The notes below the pieces were generated by a model. It worked only from the letters and a program-made list of their open reading frames with translations. It made no database searches and was not told the origin of the DNA. Positions 23,958-62,656 of a DNA stretch of 64,000 bases are shown piece after piece. The first letter of the stretch is position 1. The number at the start of each line of letters is the position of its first letter. Source of the stretch: Sinotaia quadrata. Taxonomy: Eukaryota; Mollusca; Gastropoda; Architaenioglossa; Viviparidae. The translations under genes were made by a program, and so were the position numbers. The stretch is from assembly GCA_028829895.1 (NCBI GenBank), contig CM054182.1, positions 37,456,879 through 37,520,878 on the forward strand, read 5' to 3'.

Positions 23958-25470
23958 GTTTAGATTCATTAGGTAATCTAGTTTGTTCGGCTCGATCAAA
24001 GCAACTCTCTTCAAACTGTGCTGAACAGAACTCTGACTATTGTGATGCTGTCCATTTTGCTCTTCTCACATTTATAATCCACTGGCGAAGTCTTTCTGGC
24101 TGACTTCATAGAAACCAATGTTTAATAAAATTCAAATGAAGTCTTTACATAACAAATTTGATATAAAAAAATGGACAATTTTTTTTCTTCTTAAATAAAA
24201 ATTGGACACTTGTTTCCTGGGGTTGCAAAACACATTTTGAGAATTTAAGGAGCACTGACAGCCGTAACGGTTAAGAACGACACCTAGAATTTTAATATTA
24301 ATCGAAATTCACATTTGTCCAATTATGTTTTTTTTAAAAAAAAAAAAAAAACTTATTAAAGATGATTCCACTTTCAGTTTGTTTTCAGAACGGTTATGGC
24401 AACTGTATGCAGCACAGCAAGGCATATTTAGAAAATAATGAATGCTTTCCAACACGTCTATAGCACTGTGTTTTCCTGGTCTATTCAAAATGGTGGTACT
24501 GAAACTTCTGTTAGCGACACATCGGCAATGCTTGCTATCATTGGATATTTGGGTGATAGGTGTTTCGCGGCTTTCGCTGATTTCGTCCCCTGGCACCAGG
24601 TGTGCATCTGTAGGTAGAGTTGAATAATTATGATAAAAGACACGAGATGTGCCTCTGTAGGTAGAGTTGAATATGATAAAAGAAGTGTCGAATGATGAAA
24701 TGTGTCGACCGCTTCCGTTGCTGACCGCAAACTGTTTTTGCTGGCTGTCATTGGATGTCCTCTCCAGTGGAGGAGACCAACATTTAAAACTGTTTTTCTG
24801 TTAATTCATAAGTGTTTTACTACTGACAAGAAATAGAACAATAATTGTTTATTATTTCAAAGTTTTGTTTAATGAGGACTGCGCATGTTCTTTACTTGGC
24901 AATTTTACAATCTTAAGTGTGAAATAATCCGAATAAGGTTAACTTTGAATCCTTCTGCAGCTACCCTAATCTAAAACAAACGAAAAGAACCCAACCCAAA
25001 CCAAATACTAGAAAGCCCAAACAAACAACAGCACATCCTACTACCAAAAGAACCAAAACATCTCCTTCCCCAAACCCCACAATAAACTAAGAGAAAAAAC
25101 CCATAAGCCTTTTGCGTGATTGTTTATAATTGGTAATATTGAAATTCAGAAACTCGCTCTTGCAGGCCCACATCTGCGTGGAAGACTTTGGGACTATGAC
25201 TTTGAATACACCCCCTCCCCCCAGGAATGTAATTCATTTTATTTTTTATGACTGACCTAGAGTTTTCTGTATTAAATATATTTTACTTTTTTTGTGCATT
25301 ACTTTGGCGTGTTGAAACAAAAGCATTGCGACGAATGAATAACCAGTTGGCTTATTATTGCTACAACTTGAAAGTCGTTCACCTTGACGTAAATTTTAAT
25401 TACATTTCTATGACCTGGTGCGTATCCAACCACTTTGCCTTTTTACTTACAAGGAATACACGAAGTGCAT
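23958..25470. other. Intergenic, mostly unremarkable
   Basis: Contains two adjacent imperfect copies of ATCTGTAGGTAGAGTTGAAT (24606 and ~24653) and an A/C-rich stretch at 24960-25100. No gene was found. Short ORFs lack domains. Confidence 0.5.
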
Positions 25471-25476
25471 TATATA
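25471..25476 (+). promoter_or_regulatory. TATA box of the serine protease gene
   Basis: TATATA in GCATTATATACCGG, about 140 bp before the start codon. It would give a leader of roughly 110 nt. Confidence 0.5.
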
Positions 25477-25613
25477 CCGGTTACATGATAGATAAGGTTA
25501 CTTTTGTTTGGTGCCAGTTGAGAGTATTTAGGCCATCGGAAGTAAGTTGTGGCAGGCACAGAACTTTAGGGAAGATCGTACAGAGGAACGCATCAGCGCC
25601 AGTCATTAGCAAG

Positions 25614-47761
<22,148 letters not shown>

Positions 47762-47976
47762 ACGCATCGGAGTGACGAAGACAGCGCGTGCTTGAAACTA
47801 AGCTCAACATACAGCAACATTACTCAACCACGTGTTTAGCTGTCTGAAACAAGCTTTACTTGTGTGCATTTTGGGTCAGGAAATACTTTGCAACACAAAG
47901 TTCTTTTATGGTGCGCACTTTTTGATTGAAAACACTTTGCCAGACAGTCAATTTAATTTCAACATTATGTCAGATA

Positions 47977-47982
47977 AATAAA
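47977..47982 (+). terminator. Polyadenylation signal of the protease gene
   Basis: AATAAA 216 bp after the stop codon, with a second copy overlapping just after. Confidence 0.65.
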
Positions 47983-48119
47983 AATAAAAATTGTTGATAC
48001 ACATGAATAATGAAGGTGGGATATTGGAATAGTATACAATTAAATCAATAAATATCCCACTACTTGACACACATAATTTGTATATTTTGTGTAGCAAAGA
48101 TTAATTCGATAATTTGTGG

Positions 48120-48632
48120 ATGAAAAGGAATAAGAGAGAGAGGGGGAGAGAGAGAGAGATAAAAAAGAGAGAGAAAAGAGAGAGACTGAAAGAGAAAAAT
48201 AGAAAGAGAAAGAAAAGAGAGATAAAGAGAAAAGAGAAAGATAAGAGAGAGAAAAAAGAGAAAAAGAGAGAAAGAGAGAGAGAGAGAGAAAAGAGAGGGG
48301 AAAAGAGAATGAAAAGAGAAAGATAAAAGAGTGAGAGAAAGAAAAGAGAGAAAAGGGAAAAGGGAGAGAAAGAAAAGAGAGAGAAAGAGAAAAGAGAGAG
48401 AGAAAGAAGAGAGAGAAAGAGAAGAGAGAGAGAGAGAAAAGAGAGAAAGAGAAAAAGAGAAAGAGAAAAGAGAGAAAAGGGAAAAGGGAGAGAAAGAAAA
48501 GAGAGAGAACGAGAAAGAAAAGAGAGAGAAAGAGAAAAGAGAGAGCGAAAGAAGAGAGAGAAAGAGAAGAGAGAGAGAGAGAAAAGAGAGAAAGAGAAAA
48601 AGAGAAAGAGAAAAGAGAGAGAGAGTGTATTG
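48120..48632 (+). repeat. ~510-bp polypurine (GA-rich) tract
   Basis: Almost pure AGAGA/AAAGA on the plus strand, with ORFs open in several frames of both strands as artefacts. Long R:Y asymmetry could adopt triplex (H-DNA) structure. Confidence 0.9.
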
Positions 48633-48851
48633 ATGCAAGAGAAACACAAGTGACAGTAAGAGCGATTGTTAAAACAGTAAAATTAAAGAATGTTGATAAG
48701 TTATACAATCTGCACAATATTTAACATGAATTGCATTTTCATTATCCACAATAAAAGCCACTTGTCTTTTGTCCTCACAGAGAGTCAAGGTGGAGTATAA
48801 TAGTACAATAGCACCTTTACTGATGGGACATGCACCCTTTGTTACTGATTC

Positions 48852-48855
48852 TTCT

Positions 48856-48952
<97 letters not shown>

Positions 48953-48970
48953 TTCTTCTTCTTCTTCTTA
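48852..48970 (+). repeat. (CTTT)n then (CTT)n microsatellite
   Basis: About 24 CTTT units and 6 CTT units, polypyrimidine on the plus strand, opposite to the tract at 48120. Confidence 0.95.
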
Positions 48971-49450
48971 ATCATCCATAACAATGGACAAATCTTAATT
49001 TATGTTTATTAATAGTTCTTCCAGGAGACACCACTCATTCTCACTTTTCTGATTATACGGGTATGGTAAAAATCTTCTCTCTTTCACAACAATAAAACAG
49101 ACGCTTTATTGTCACACAATACTTTCATAGGTGGAAACGTCTTACTAAAGGTGTAATAAAAATATCCATCTTTATTTATATTTAACGAGCCCCCTCCACC
49201 CACTATTACTCCAATATATAGTTTAATAATAATTATGTACAAGAAGGCTGAAAAATTTAACAATTTATTAAATCAACAATCAAATATACATATATACAAA
49301 TACAATAAGAAGGTTATTTGACATCAATTATCCATGAAACAACATTCAAATAATTTCAATACTTATTCAGTCTTATATCCTAACATATGATTCACCAGTC
49401 AGATTAGTATCAACATAAATCACTGGGATATTTTTTTATCATAGAAGAAA
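48968..49450 (+). repeat. Dispersed repeat family A, copy 4
   Basis: CCAGGAGACACCACTCATTC, TTATTGTCACACAATACTTT, CATAGGTGGAAACGTCTTAC, GAGCCCCCTCCACCCACTAT in the same order as copy 1. Confidence 0.75.
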
Positions 49451-49472
49451 TAGAGTTATAGAGTGATATAAT

Positions 49473-49625
<153 letters not shown>

Positions 49626-49804
49626 ACTCTGCAATAATTCCAACACAACAAAGTAACTTGATTTTAATTAAACAAATTAATTCCATTCTCACATTAAATT
49701 AATTTAAACATGGTTTTTATTTATGGCTCAATCATTTAATGCACCCGGACGACGTCATTAACATCTGAATATAGTCTGTGCTCTTCTAACCGAAATCAGC
49801 CTCA

Positions 49805-49990
49805 AGGTGGGCGGCATTATGCAATGCTATCAACCACTAATAAGGCAAAGGTTGGACCACATTATGTAATGCTATCAACCACTAATAAGGAAAAAAGGAA
49901 AAGGTTGGACGGCATTATGTAATGCTATCAACCACTAATAAGGCAAAAGTTGGACTGCATTATGTAATGCTATCAACCACTATTAAGGCA
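49805..49990. repeat. Four tandem copies, ~45-55 bp
   Basis: GGCATTATGTAATGCTATCA ACCACTAATAAGGCAAA repeated, with a GGAAAAA insertion in one copy. Confidence 0.8.
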
Positions 49991-50594
49991 AAAAAACCCT
50001 GTATGTTTTACAAATTCCTCCTCCCCCAATCAGTGCATTCGACTCCAGTGATTGGAAATCTTCACTCTCCACACGTGCTGGAATCTCTTGGTCATCACCA
50101 CTTAGATTTGTGCTGTCAGCTAATATCGGCATAAGTAGTATTTCCTGGTTATAAAGTTACTGTAACCCTGTCGACAAATAAAGCGTCAAATAAATGTGCA
50201 CTGCTAAAGTACTTTCCTGATCAGTCATAATGTAAAACTTTTAAGCCATATTAAACTTCGTCCAGAGATTTGTCTCTGTCTGCGAGCCTTCAGGCCCGTC
50301 TACGTCAGTAATTCGAGATCTACGTGATAGAATAGAATTAAATGTAACCGAAGACAGCGATTACCATATCTGTCAACTCAATAAGCAAAACATTCAAGGT
50401 GGCCATACCCTGATAAGTAAATGAACGCTGACTATATGACTCAGACTTTTATTTTAGAATGTAGAGAATGTGCATATCTGATGTTGAACGCAAGCTTCTA
50501 GCAACAGTGTACTGAATTATGCGGTCCGATAGATACTTAGGCTCGGACACAGATAATGAAACATGACCAAGAGAAGGGATCGCATATTGGAGTC

Positions 50595-50775
50595 TGACAA
50601 GTTAAGGCAGGCACTGAAGGCTGACGAGTGATGGCAGGCACTGAAGGCTGACGAGTGAAGGCAGGCAGGCACTGAAGGCTGACGAGTGATGGCAGGCACT
50701 GAAGGCTGACGAGTGAAGGCAGGCAGGCACTGAAGGCTGACGAGTGAAGGCAGGCACTGAAGGCTTACGAGAACT
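50595..50775. repeat. Tandem array, 27/31-bp units, ~7 copies
   Basis: GGCAGGCACTGAAGGCTGAC GAGTGAT/GAGTGAA with or without an extra GGCA. Confidence 0.85.
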
Positions 50776-50796
50776 GGTCTTGGTAGTTAGTGCTCT

Positions 50797-51005
50797 ATGA
50801 ACACACACGCACACAAGCACACACGCCAGCACACATACAAGTACATACATGAAAGCATATGCCAACACACATACAACCGCACACACAAAGACATACAAGC
50901 ACACATACTAATACGCATACAATTACATACAACTGTACAGACACATGTCAACACATATACAAACACACACAAACACATATACAAGTACACACGCATACTC
51001 ACATA
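50797..51005. repeat. Imperfect (CA)n / ACACATAC-rich tract
   Basis: ACACA interrupted by TAC/GC. The ORFs on both strands are simple-sequence artefacts. Confidence 0.75.
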
Positions 51006-51301
51006 CAAATTTTACATAAAATGCACACGAATAAATACTGAACTTAGCAAAGATGGTCACCATCGTTTTCTGACGATAATTCTTTCAATGCTCATCACGA
51101 GAAGACATACTTCCTGGCAGACGCCTGGCAGTGAGTAACGGCTTATGGTGTTTGGAATTCTCCGAAGACTATCGCAAGCTGCACATTTACACTGAAGAAG
51201 GAATCCAGAATCCGGAAAGTGACTGCGAGTAGTTGACGGTTGATTTAGAATTATATCATGAAACATATATGTCGACGAGTGTACATTTATGTCTGTGTCT
51301 C

Positions 51302-52010
51302 GTATATGTATGTATATGATTATAGAGACTGTTATTGGCGTTATATGTATGTATATGATTATAGAGACTGCTATTGGCGTTATATGTATGTATATGATTA
51401 TAGAGACTGTTATTGGCGTTATATGTATGTATATGATTATAGAGACTGTTATTGGCGTTATATGTATGTATATGATTATAGAGACTGTTATTGGCGTTAT
51501 ATGTATGTATATGATTATAGAGACTGTTATTGGCCTTATATGTATGTATATGATTATAGAGACTGTTATTGGCGTTATATGTATGTATATGATTATAGAG
51601 ACTGTTATTGGCGTTATATGTATGTATATGATTATAGAGACTGTTATTGGCGTTATATGTATGTATATGATTATAGAGACTATTATTGGCGTTATATGTA
51701 TGTATATGATTATAGAGACTGTTATTGGCGTTATATGTATGTATATGATTATAGAGACTATTATTGGCGTTATATGTATGTATATGATTATAGAGACTGT
51801 TATTGGCGTTATATGTATGTATATGATTATAGAGACTATTATTGGCGTTATATGTATGTATATGATTATAGAGACTGTTATTGGCGTTATATGTATGTAT
51901 ATGATTATAGAGACTATTATTGGCGTTATATGTATGTATATGATTATAGAGACTGTTATTGGCGTTATATGTATGTATATGATTATAGAGACTATTATTG
52001 GCGTTATTTG
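51302..52010. repeat. Minisatellite, 39-bp unit, ~18 copies, with dimeric higher-order pattern
   Basis: TATATGTATGTATATGATTA TAGAGACTGTTATTGGCGT. The unit is 13 codons, so two frames stay open for 258 and 295 codons (RYMYVYDYRDCYW and VICMYMIIETVIG). In the right half GACTGTT and GACTATT alternate strictly, giving a 78-bp unit. No signal, domain or splice context supports coding. Confidence 0.92.
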
Positions 52011-53255
52011 TATGCTAAAATACCGGGAACATAATATATATATATTTTCATGTTACAGTGTGTACATCTTTGTCGTTAGATGTGTGATGACGTCATTGAT
52101 AGTTTCATTGTCAAATTGTGTTGCAGGGAATGTTGTGAATAGAGATGTGCTTTATGACTGCTTAGATCAGTGTTAATACTTCATTATTTGCCCTTGCATA
52201 TTTTAAAATAGAAGTATGCTTGAATAAAACATTATTTCTTTCGATCTGCCTGTTAACAGTAAAGTAAATCATTGCAACAAGATATATGTTTACACTATAA
52301 TGCTCATTATAATCATTAGACATGCATTTAGACCACAGACCAGATTGTTGTCATTTGAGCACTAAGCTATTCAAAGTTCAATGAAAATAATATATTTGTA
52401 TCAGATAAGAGATTCGACAATTAAATACACAAATGCCATTAATGTGTAGCTTAGGAAGTAGAATAACTCATTTATATTAGTGTACATTTCAGCTGTAGAG
52501 CATATCACTTTCATTTGATACGTGTTGACGAGTGTGTCTTTGTCTTACATAATGTATTAAGTCCTATGACATCCCTTATCTTGAATGTAGGTTAGGTGAA
52601 AAACTGAGTAAACAGCTCCTATTTTTTTATATGTTCAGACAACTGAGCACATCTTTCCCATTAGATGTGCGCATAGGCAATAAACTACATGATTGCCATT
52701 AACTGTATATTAGAAACCCTAATAGAATCCTGGATATACATATGACAATGCATATATATATATTGTCACATAATGGCGTATGTAGTCCACCCTTACCTCT
52801 CTAAAAATATCCTACACCTAAACATACCTTCAACAAAGGCTGATCATTAACCCCAGGTTGGGAACATATCTGAATGTTCCATACAACTCACTAAATTAAC
52901 CAATCAAAGCGCAGCTCAGTCACGTGATCGAATGTGCCAGAAACTCACCTGTAAATCATTAGTCGAATGAAGCAACACATATTTTGGCTCCTGGTGTTTA
53001 CAAAGTATACTCACTCTACTAACCTTACCGCCAGATATCAACACAGCAAGGAATCATCCTCTTTATATATTACCGCTGAAGGTATGTGGTTTTGTTTACC
53101 TAACTAATATTATATTTTTTTAATGTTTATCTCTTGACATTAACTTTATCTTATATTGTTATATTTTACTTATGCTATTTAAATGTATGATGACCAAGTG
53201 AGTAAATGTTCTGTCAACGATTTCTTAGCCCATGTGTATTTTACTGACACTTTAT
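52011..53255. other. Intergenic, nothing certain
   Basis: Contains CCAATCAAAGCGCAG at 52899 and a donor-like CTGAAGGTATGT at 53076, which could belong to an unrecognised leader exon or LTR. No coding frame follows. Confidence 0.35.
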
Positions 53256-53410
53256 CAGAGACTTTATCTGGGTCTTTATCTTGGATGTCACTTTTCGTGG
53301 ATGTCACTTTATCTTGGATGTCACTTTTCGTGGATGTCACTTTTCTTGGATGTCACTTTTCTTGGAAGTCACTTTATCTTGGATGTCACTTTATCTTGGA
53401 TGTTGGTTTG
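53255..53410. repeat. Short tandem array, ~16-17-bp unit
   Basis: CTTGGATGTCACTTTTCGTG-type units, about 9 copies, inside a non-gene ORF. Confidence 0.75.
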
Positions 53411-55540
53411 ATAAGTGCTGAGCTGCAAGCAGCACCAGAGTAGAACAACCCAAGGGCCAAAGATCAGTTCAACAGACCTCAGTTGTGTCTGCTAATGACA
53501 GTCACTGAGACCATAGAGTACTTGTCAGGCAATCTAAAGTTACGTAATTAAAAGTCACAACCACACAGCTTCAGTCAAGCTGTAGACAAACTCCACCAAA
53601 GTACTCTAGAGGTCACTAAAAAACATTCAGTGTCCTCTTATAAACTCATTTATAGTTCGCTCATACAAAAGAATCAAATAACTACTCTGTGCCATAGGAC
53701 TCAAATGAACATTCTCTTATGACACCACTTGGTCAAGATTATGAACTTAAATAATATTTAAATATACACACTAATTGTAACTGTTAAACTATTTTCTATA
53801 TGTAACCATGGTGACTTACATTATTTTGAATACAATTATTGTTGGTACATAGACCACTCGTGTTAGCGTGACTCACGTGTTACATGTTGTAGTCTGTCAC
53901 CTGTATTTACTTACTATCCTGTGTTACGTTTCCAGTATTTCTTTATAGACCCTGCCTAGGATTTTTAAGGACTTTAAAAATGATAGATTAAATTAATTCC
54001 TTCTCTCTATCCTACACAGACTGGTTGCCCAAATTATCATTCGACTAACTTAAAAATGCGTCTTGTAGTGCAGACAACAGATTTACGAACTGACAACTTG
54101 CGTACAAAAGCTGGCTTGGAGTTGTTAAATTCCTCTTAATTAATATGCATTCGTTATGTCATTCAGCCCAAACGCCCCAATCCAAACCATGTAATTTTAG
54201 GTCTATTATGCATAAAAATGTACTACGAAGAGGTTTAACAATTAAAAAGAAGATTTAATAAGATTTAACAATTAACAAGATAATCAATACATGAGCGCGA
54301 AGTCTAATTCTACTCGGCAATTAAATATATGCTTGTCAGTACTTTGAGAAATATGCCAAGAAATGTTCCTTGTGATTTTTGGTCAACCCAATATTACTCA
54401 GCTTTTGAGTGTCGCCACGTGAGTTCCAAATCCAGTCCAAACTGGTCCACCTCACTTATCATCGTCGGCAAAATGCACACTAGCATAGGTAGAAACTGTC
54501 TCTCAGTCACCAAGCTGGACGAAGAATGCGAGTGGAGACAAGGTGTGAAGACCTGCGCATCAACACAATGGCAGTAGGACGGTAATCGGAGAAGAACTCG
54601 ACTCAAGGAGTTCGGAACAAGGCGTCAAAATTAGGCACTAGGCACTAGGAACTAGGAACCAAGAACCGACTGAAAACAAGAATGTTCTCATAAACGTTTT
54701 GCGTTTAAGGTTCGCCCAACCTAAGCATGATTCGTATTTAAATGCATTGAGTTAGAAATTCGACTAATGCGTCGTTTACAATTTAGATCCGAAGATATAA
54801 ATGATTTCACGTATGTTACATTTAACAGTACATGACGTATGAATTGCCAAATATTTACAACGTTAAAATTTAGAGTTCATACAAAGAAACAATTCAAATC
54901 AAGCAAAGCGCCTCACAATTTAACATTAAAATTACACGCAATAATTTGAATTACATAGGAAATTCATGTCGTGCACAGGCGCTCCTGGCACTAGTGAATT
55001 TAAAGTTATATAAATTAAAGTTACAATGAAAAAGAGTTACAATAACTTATAGGTTTTGTCATTTACAAGCGAACCGTGCTTAAGCTAAAGTAGCAATGAG
55101 TGTCAGAAAATTACATACATGGTTCAAAATGCAAGATACAATTAAATAAATGCAGTACCTTTGCGAGAAGTCGAAGTGTTACCTTCAGAGCAAAATGGCG
55201 TCGGTGTTCCTATATTGACTCACGAACGCGGCGGGTACAGTTATGGTACGACGGTCACCGGTTTCTGGATCGGAGTGACAATTTTTGGTGTGTGTCACTG
55301 TATTTATTAAAATGCATAAAGCGCGTCACGTGACGGTTCACGTGGTATGTAGTTGGTTCGAGAATCTAGACAATGGCCTAAAGTTACATAACGTCCTGAC
55401 CTCTTTGCTAGAAGCTTCTCGATACTGATGTATCATGGGAGAACTTTAACAAAGGAGTTTCAAAATTTAATTTTTGAAAACAGCAAGTGGGTCAAGAAGT
55501 CGTGACACAGATTTTTATCAGACTTGTAACATCCTGGCTG
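53411..55540. other. Intergenic, nothing recognised
   Basis: Short ORFs (54329-54577, 55100-55333) have no known domain. 55195-55380 is GC-richer, with ACGTGACGGTTCACGTG. It could be a decayed insertion, but no ends were found. Confidence 0.35.
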
Positions 55541-55544
55541 TATG

Positions 55545-55715
55545 TATCTGGGGGCTAGAGCTGTCTTCTAGGACTATCACTATTGTATTCTACATTATCT
55601 ATCATTCATCTTTCTAACAAGTGTGGCCACCCAGAAGATGTTTTGAGGAATCGCCTAAGGGTTACGGGCGGCCCAGGGTGGTGGAGAATTAACATCTTGC
55701 CCATCTCCCAGCAAC
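55545..55715 (-). repeat. Dispersed repeat family B, copy 2 (inverted)
   Basis: On the minus strand it reads GCTGGGAGATGGGCAAGATG ...TTAGGCGATTCCTCAAAACA...GTTAGAAAGATGAATGATAG, as at 16690. Confidence 0.7.
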
Positions 55716-55769
55716 ATTTCACAACTACAGAGTGATATTTATTATTTGTTTGACTAACAGAGCATATCC

Positions 55770-56058
55770 ATTGCATTAGGTGTGTGTTTAAACCATAGAA
55801 TACAACTACAACATAACATAACAATGGCACTAGGTGTGTGTTTTAACAATAGAATACAACAGAACATAGCAATAGCATGTGTTGTGTGTTTAAACCATAG
55901 AATACAACAGAACATAGCAATGGCAGTTGGTGTTTGTTTAAACCATAGAATACAACAGAACATAGCAATGGTAGTTGGTGTTTGTTTAAACCATAAAATA
56001 CAACAGAACATAACAGTGACTCTAGGTGTGCGTTTTAACCGTAGAATACAACACTGAA
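55770..56058. repeat. Tandem array, 48-bp unit, 6 copies
   Basis: TTTAAACCATAGAATACAAC AGAACATAGCAATGG. The unit is a multiple of 3, so frames stay open on both strands. Confidence 0.85.
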
Positions 56059-56375
56059 ATTAGACGTCCCTTTACACACTAGGGATGAAACTCATTGCTC
56101 GAAGCACGATGACTTCAGAGTAAATAACTAAGAAATACGCCATCACAAACAACAGATTTTCGGATTTCGAGACAAAATTTCTTATGCAACACAAATGGTC
56201 ACAGTGCGTTGGGAGTGGCTAATTAAATAGCCTCAACTTATTTGCATAAGTTTACAAGTAGCATTGAAGAACATTAGCTATTTAAAGACTTAACAACAAA
56301 GACGATTTGCTGTGTGAAGACTAGACAGCAATGATAACGTGGCTTTTGATTGGCCTTTGAATCACTGCTCTTCAC

Positions 56376-56381
56376 TATAAA
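56376..56381 (+). promoter_or_regulatory. TATA box of the secreted-protein gene
   Basis: TATAAA in TTCACTATAAAGTTTG, 96 bp before the ATG at 56472. It implies a ~65-nt leader. Confidence 0.6.
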
Positions 56382-56471
56382 GTTTGAAATTTTAGAAATA
56401 ATTAGAAGGCTCTACCAGCATTCGGGCTAGGTGAATTTCACAACAAAAGTAGTGTGTCTGCTGACCCCAGA

Positions 56472-60846
<4,375 letters not shown>

Positions 60847-61149
60847 GTAACGATTGAAATTAGAGTATTATTCCAGTTTAAAGTTAATTATCGTACGATT
60901 CCATAACAGTTCCGTTAAAGAAAGTATATAAGACTAGAACAATTGTCTACTGTAAAGAGGTAATTAAGACTGATCAATAGTCTACAATAAAGACAGTATT
61001 CCAGACTAGAGCAATAGTCTACACCAAAGACAGTAAAATAATACTCTATATTAATGATAATAGTCAAGATTAGGTATATTTGAAATTAAAAATATGAACC
61101 AAGTCTTGAATAAAAGTGATGACAAAGATAATTTGTAATCATGATTATA

Positions 61150-61278
61150 ACACATCAGCGATTATAATCGCTATGACTGATAATAATAATGAAGGCTATA
61201 ATAATAATCAAGACTATGATAATAATTAAGACTATGATAATAATCATGATAATAATCAAGACTATGATAATAATCAAA
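61150..61278. repeat. Short AATAATCAAGACTATGAT array
   Basis: Five or so irregular copies in an intron of the secreted-protein gene. Confidence 0.65.
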
Positions 61279-62082
61279 CTTAAAGCTAACAATGGCGACT
61301 AAAGGTTATAATCAAGATTAGATTCATATTGCGAACAATAAGTATTTACTAAGACTAAGGTTATAGACCTGAATAGTGAACTATGAAGACAATGTAAACA
61401 GTCTATAGTTTCAGTAAGCAAGATTTAAAGAACATGCTAAGAGCAAGACTAACAATATTAGCACAGTTAAAAGGTATAGTTTGTACTACAAGCTTTTTAC
61501 TGTGAGTATGGGAGAAGAAGAGAGACAGGTTTAGCAAATATCTACTGAAAAAGATACTGAAGTTTTTGAAGCGACACACAGATTCTACAAACGTTGACTA
61601 TATTCGTAGAAGCCTATCCTACATAGTAAAGAAAATTAAATTTGTAAACAATCACAACGAATATAACTCTGTTACAAGCAGCGATTGAAAAGGTATATTG
61701 GTTCAATAAATTAAATAATTTTGGCTATAAAGGTAAAGCCTCACCTTTTAAGAAGAAAAGAATTAACAGTGATGTCACAAGACAAAAATACTAGATTTAA
61801 AAATAGTATGGCTGTTTTCACGGAGAGTGTCAGTGCTTTCAGATCTGAAGGGGAACCGACGAGCATATCATTCAACCCCGAAAAGGAACAAGTGTATGGT
61901 GCACAATGCCAGTCAGTCGCTGTATATCTAATGCCTTAAACAGGTTTATGGTGCACAACGCCAGTCAGTTTGCTAGAAGATCTAGCACAGTGGTGCACAA
62001 ACGCTTTGAGTCAGGGGCCAGAATCTGACTTCTCGAAACCGTCAGGGGCCACAAAACAGAGAAGATAAAAATCGTCCCACAT

Positions 62083-62592
62083 AAATTAGATATCACATCT
62101 AAGAACACACAAAAAATGATTAAGACTATAATTAGACATCACATCTAAGAACACACAAATAATGATTAAGACTATAATTAGACATCACATCTAAGAACAC
62201 ACAAATAATGATTAAGACTATAATTAGACATCACATCTAAGAACACACAAATAATGATTAAGACTATAATTAGACATCACATCTAAGAACACACAAATAA
62301 TGATTAAGACTATAATTAGACATCACATCTAAGAACACACAAATAATGATTAAGACTATAATTAGACATCACATCTAAGAACACACAAATAATGATTAAG
62401 ACTATAATTAGACATCACATCTAAGAACACACAAATAATGATTAAGACTATAATTAGACATCACATCTAAGAACACACAAATAATGATTAAGACTATAAT
62501 TAGACATCACATCTAAGAACACACAAATAATGATTAAGACTATAATTAGACATCACATCTAAGAACACACAAATAATGATTAAGACTATAAT
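62083..62592. repeat. Tandem array, 46-bp unit, ~11 copies, inside the hAT 3' end
   Basis: AATTAGACATCACATCTAAG AACACACAAATAATGATTAA GACTAT. All but the first copy are essentially identical. Confidence 0.93.
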
Positions 62593-62656
62593 TACGACAA
62601 AGAAGTTACATACTTAGACTTATTCTAAAAATGTTACGATAAGTCAACTTTCACAG

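Noticed and set aside
48040..48717. 225-codon Ser/Leu/Phe-rich minus-strand ORF
   Set aside because: Simple translation of the GA polypurine tract; several frames are open at once.
54329..54577. 82-codon ORF in the right intergenic region
   Set aside because: An antisense ORF of similar size overlaps it, there are no splice or domain cues, and it is likely chance.
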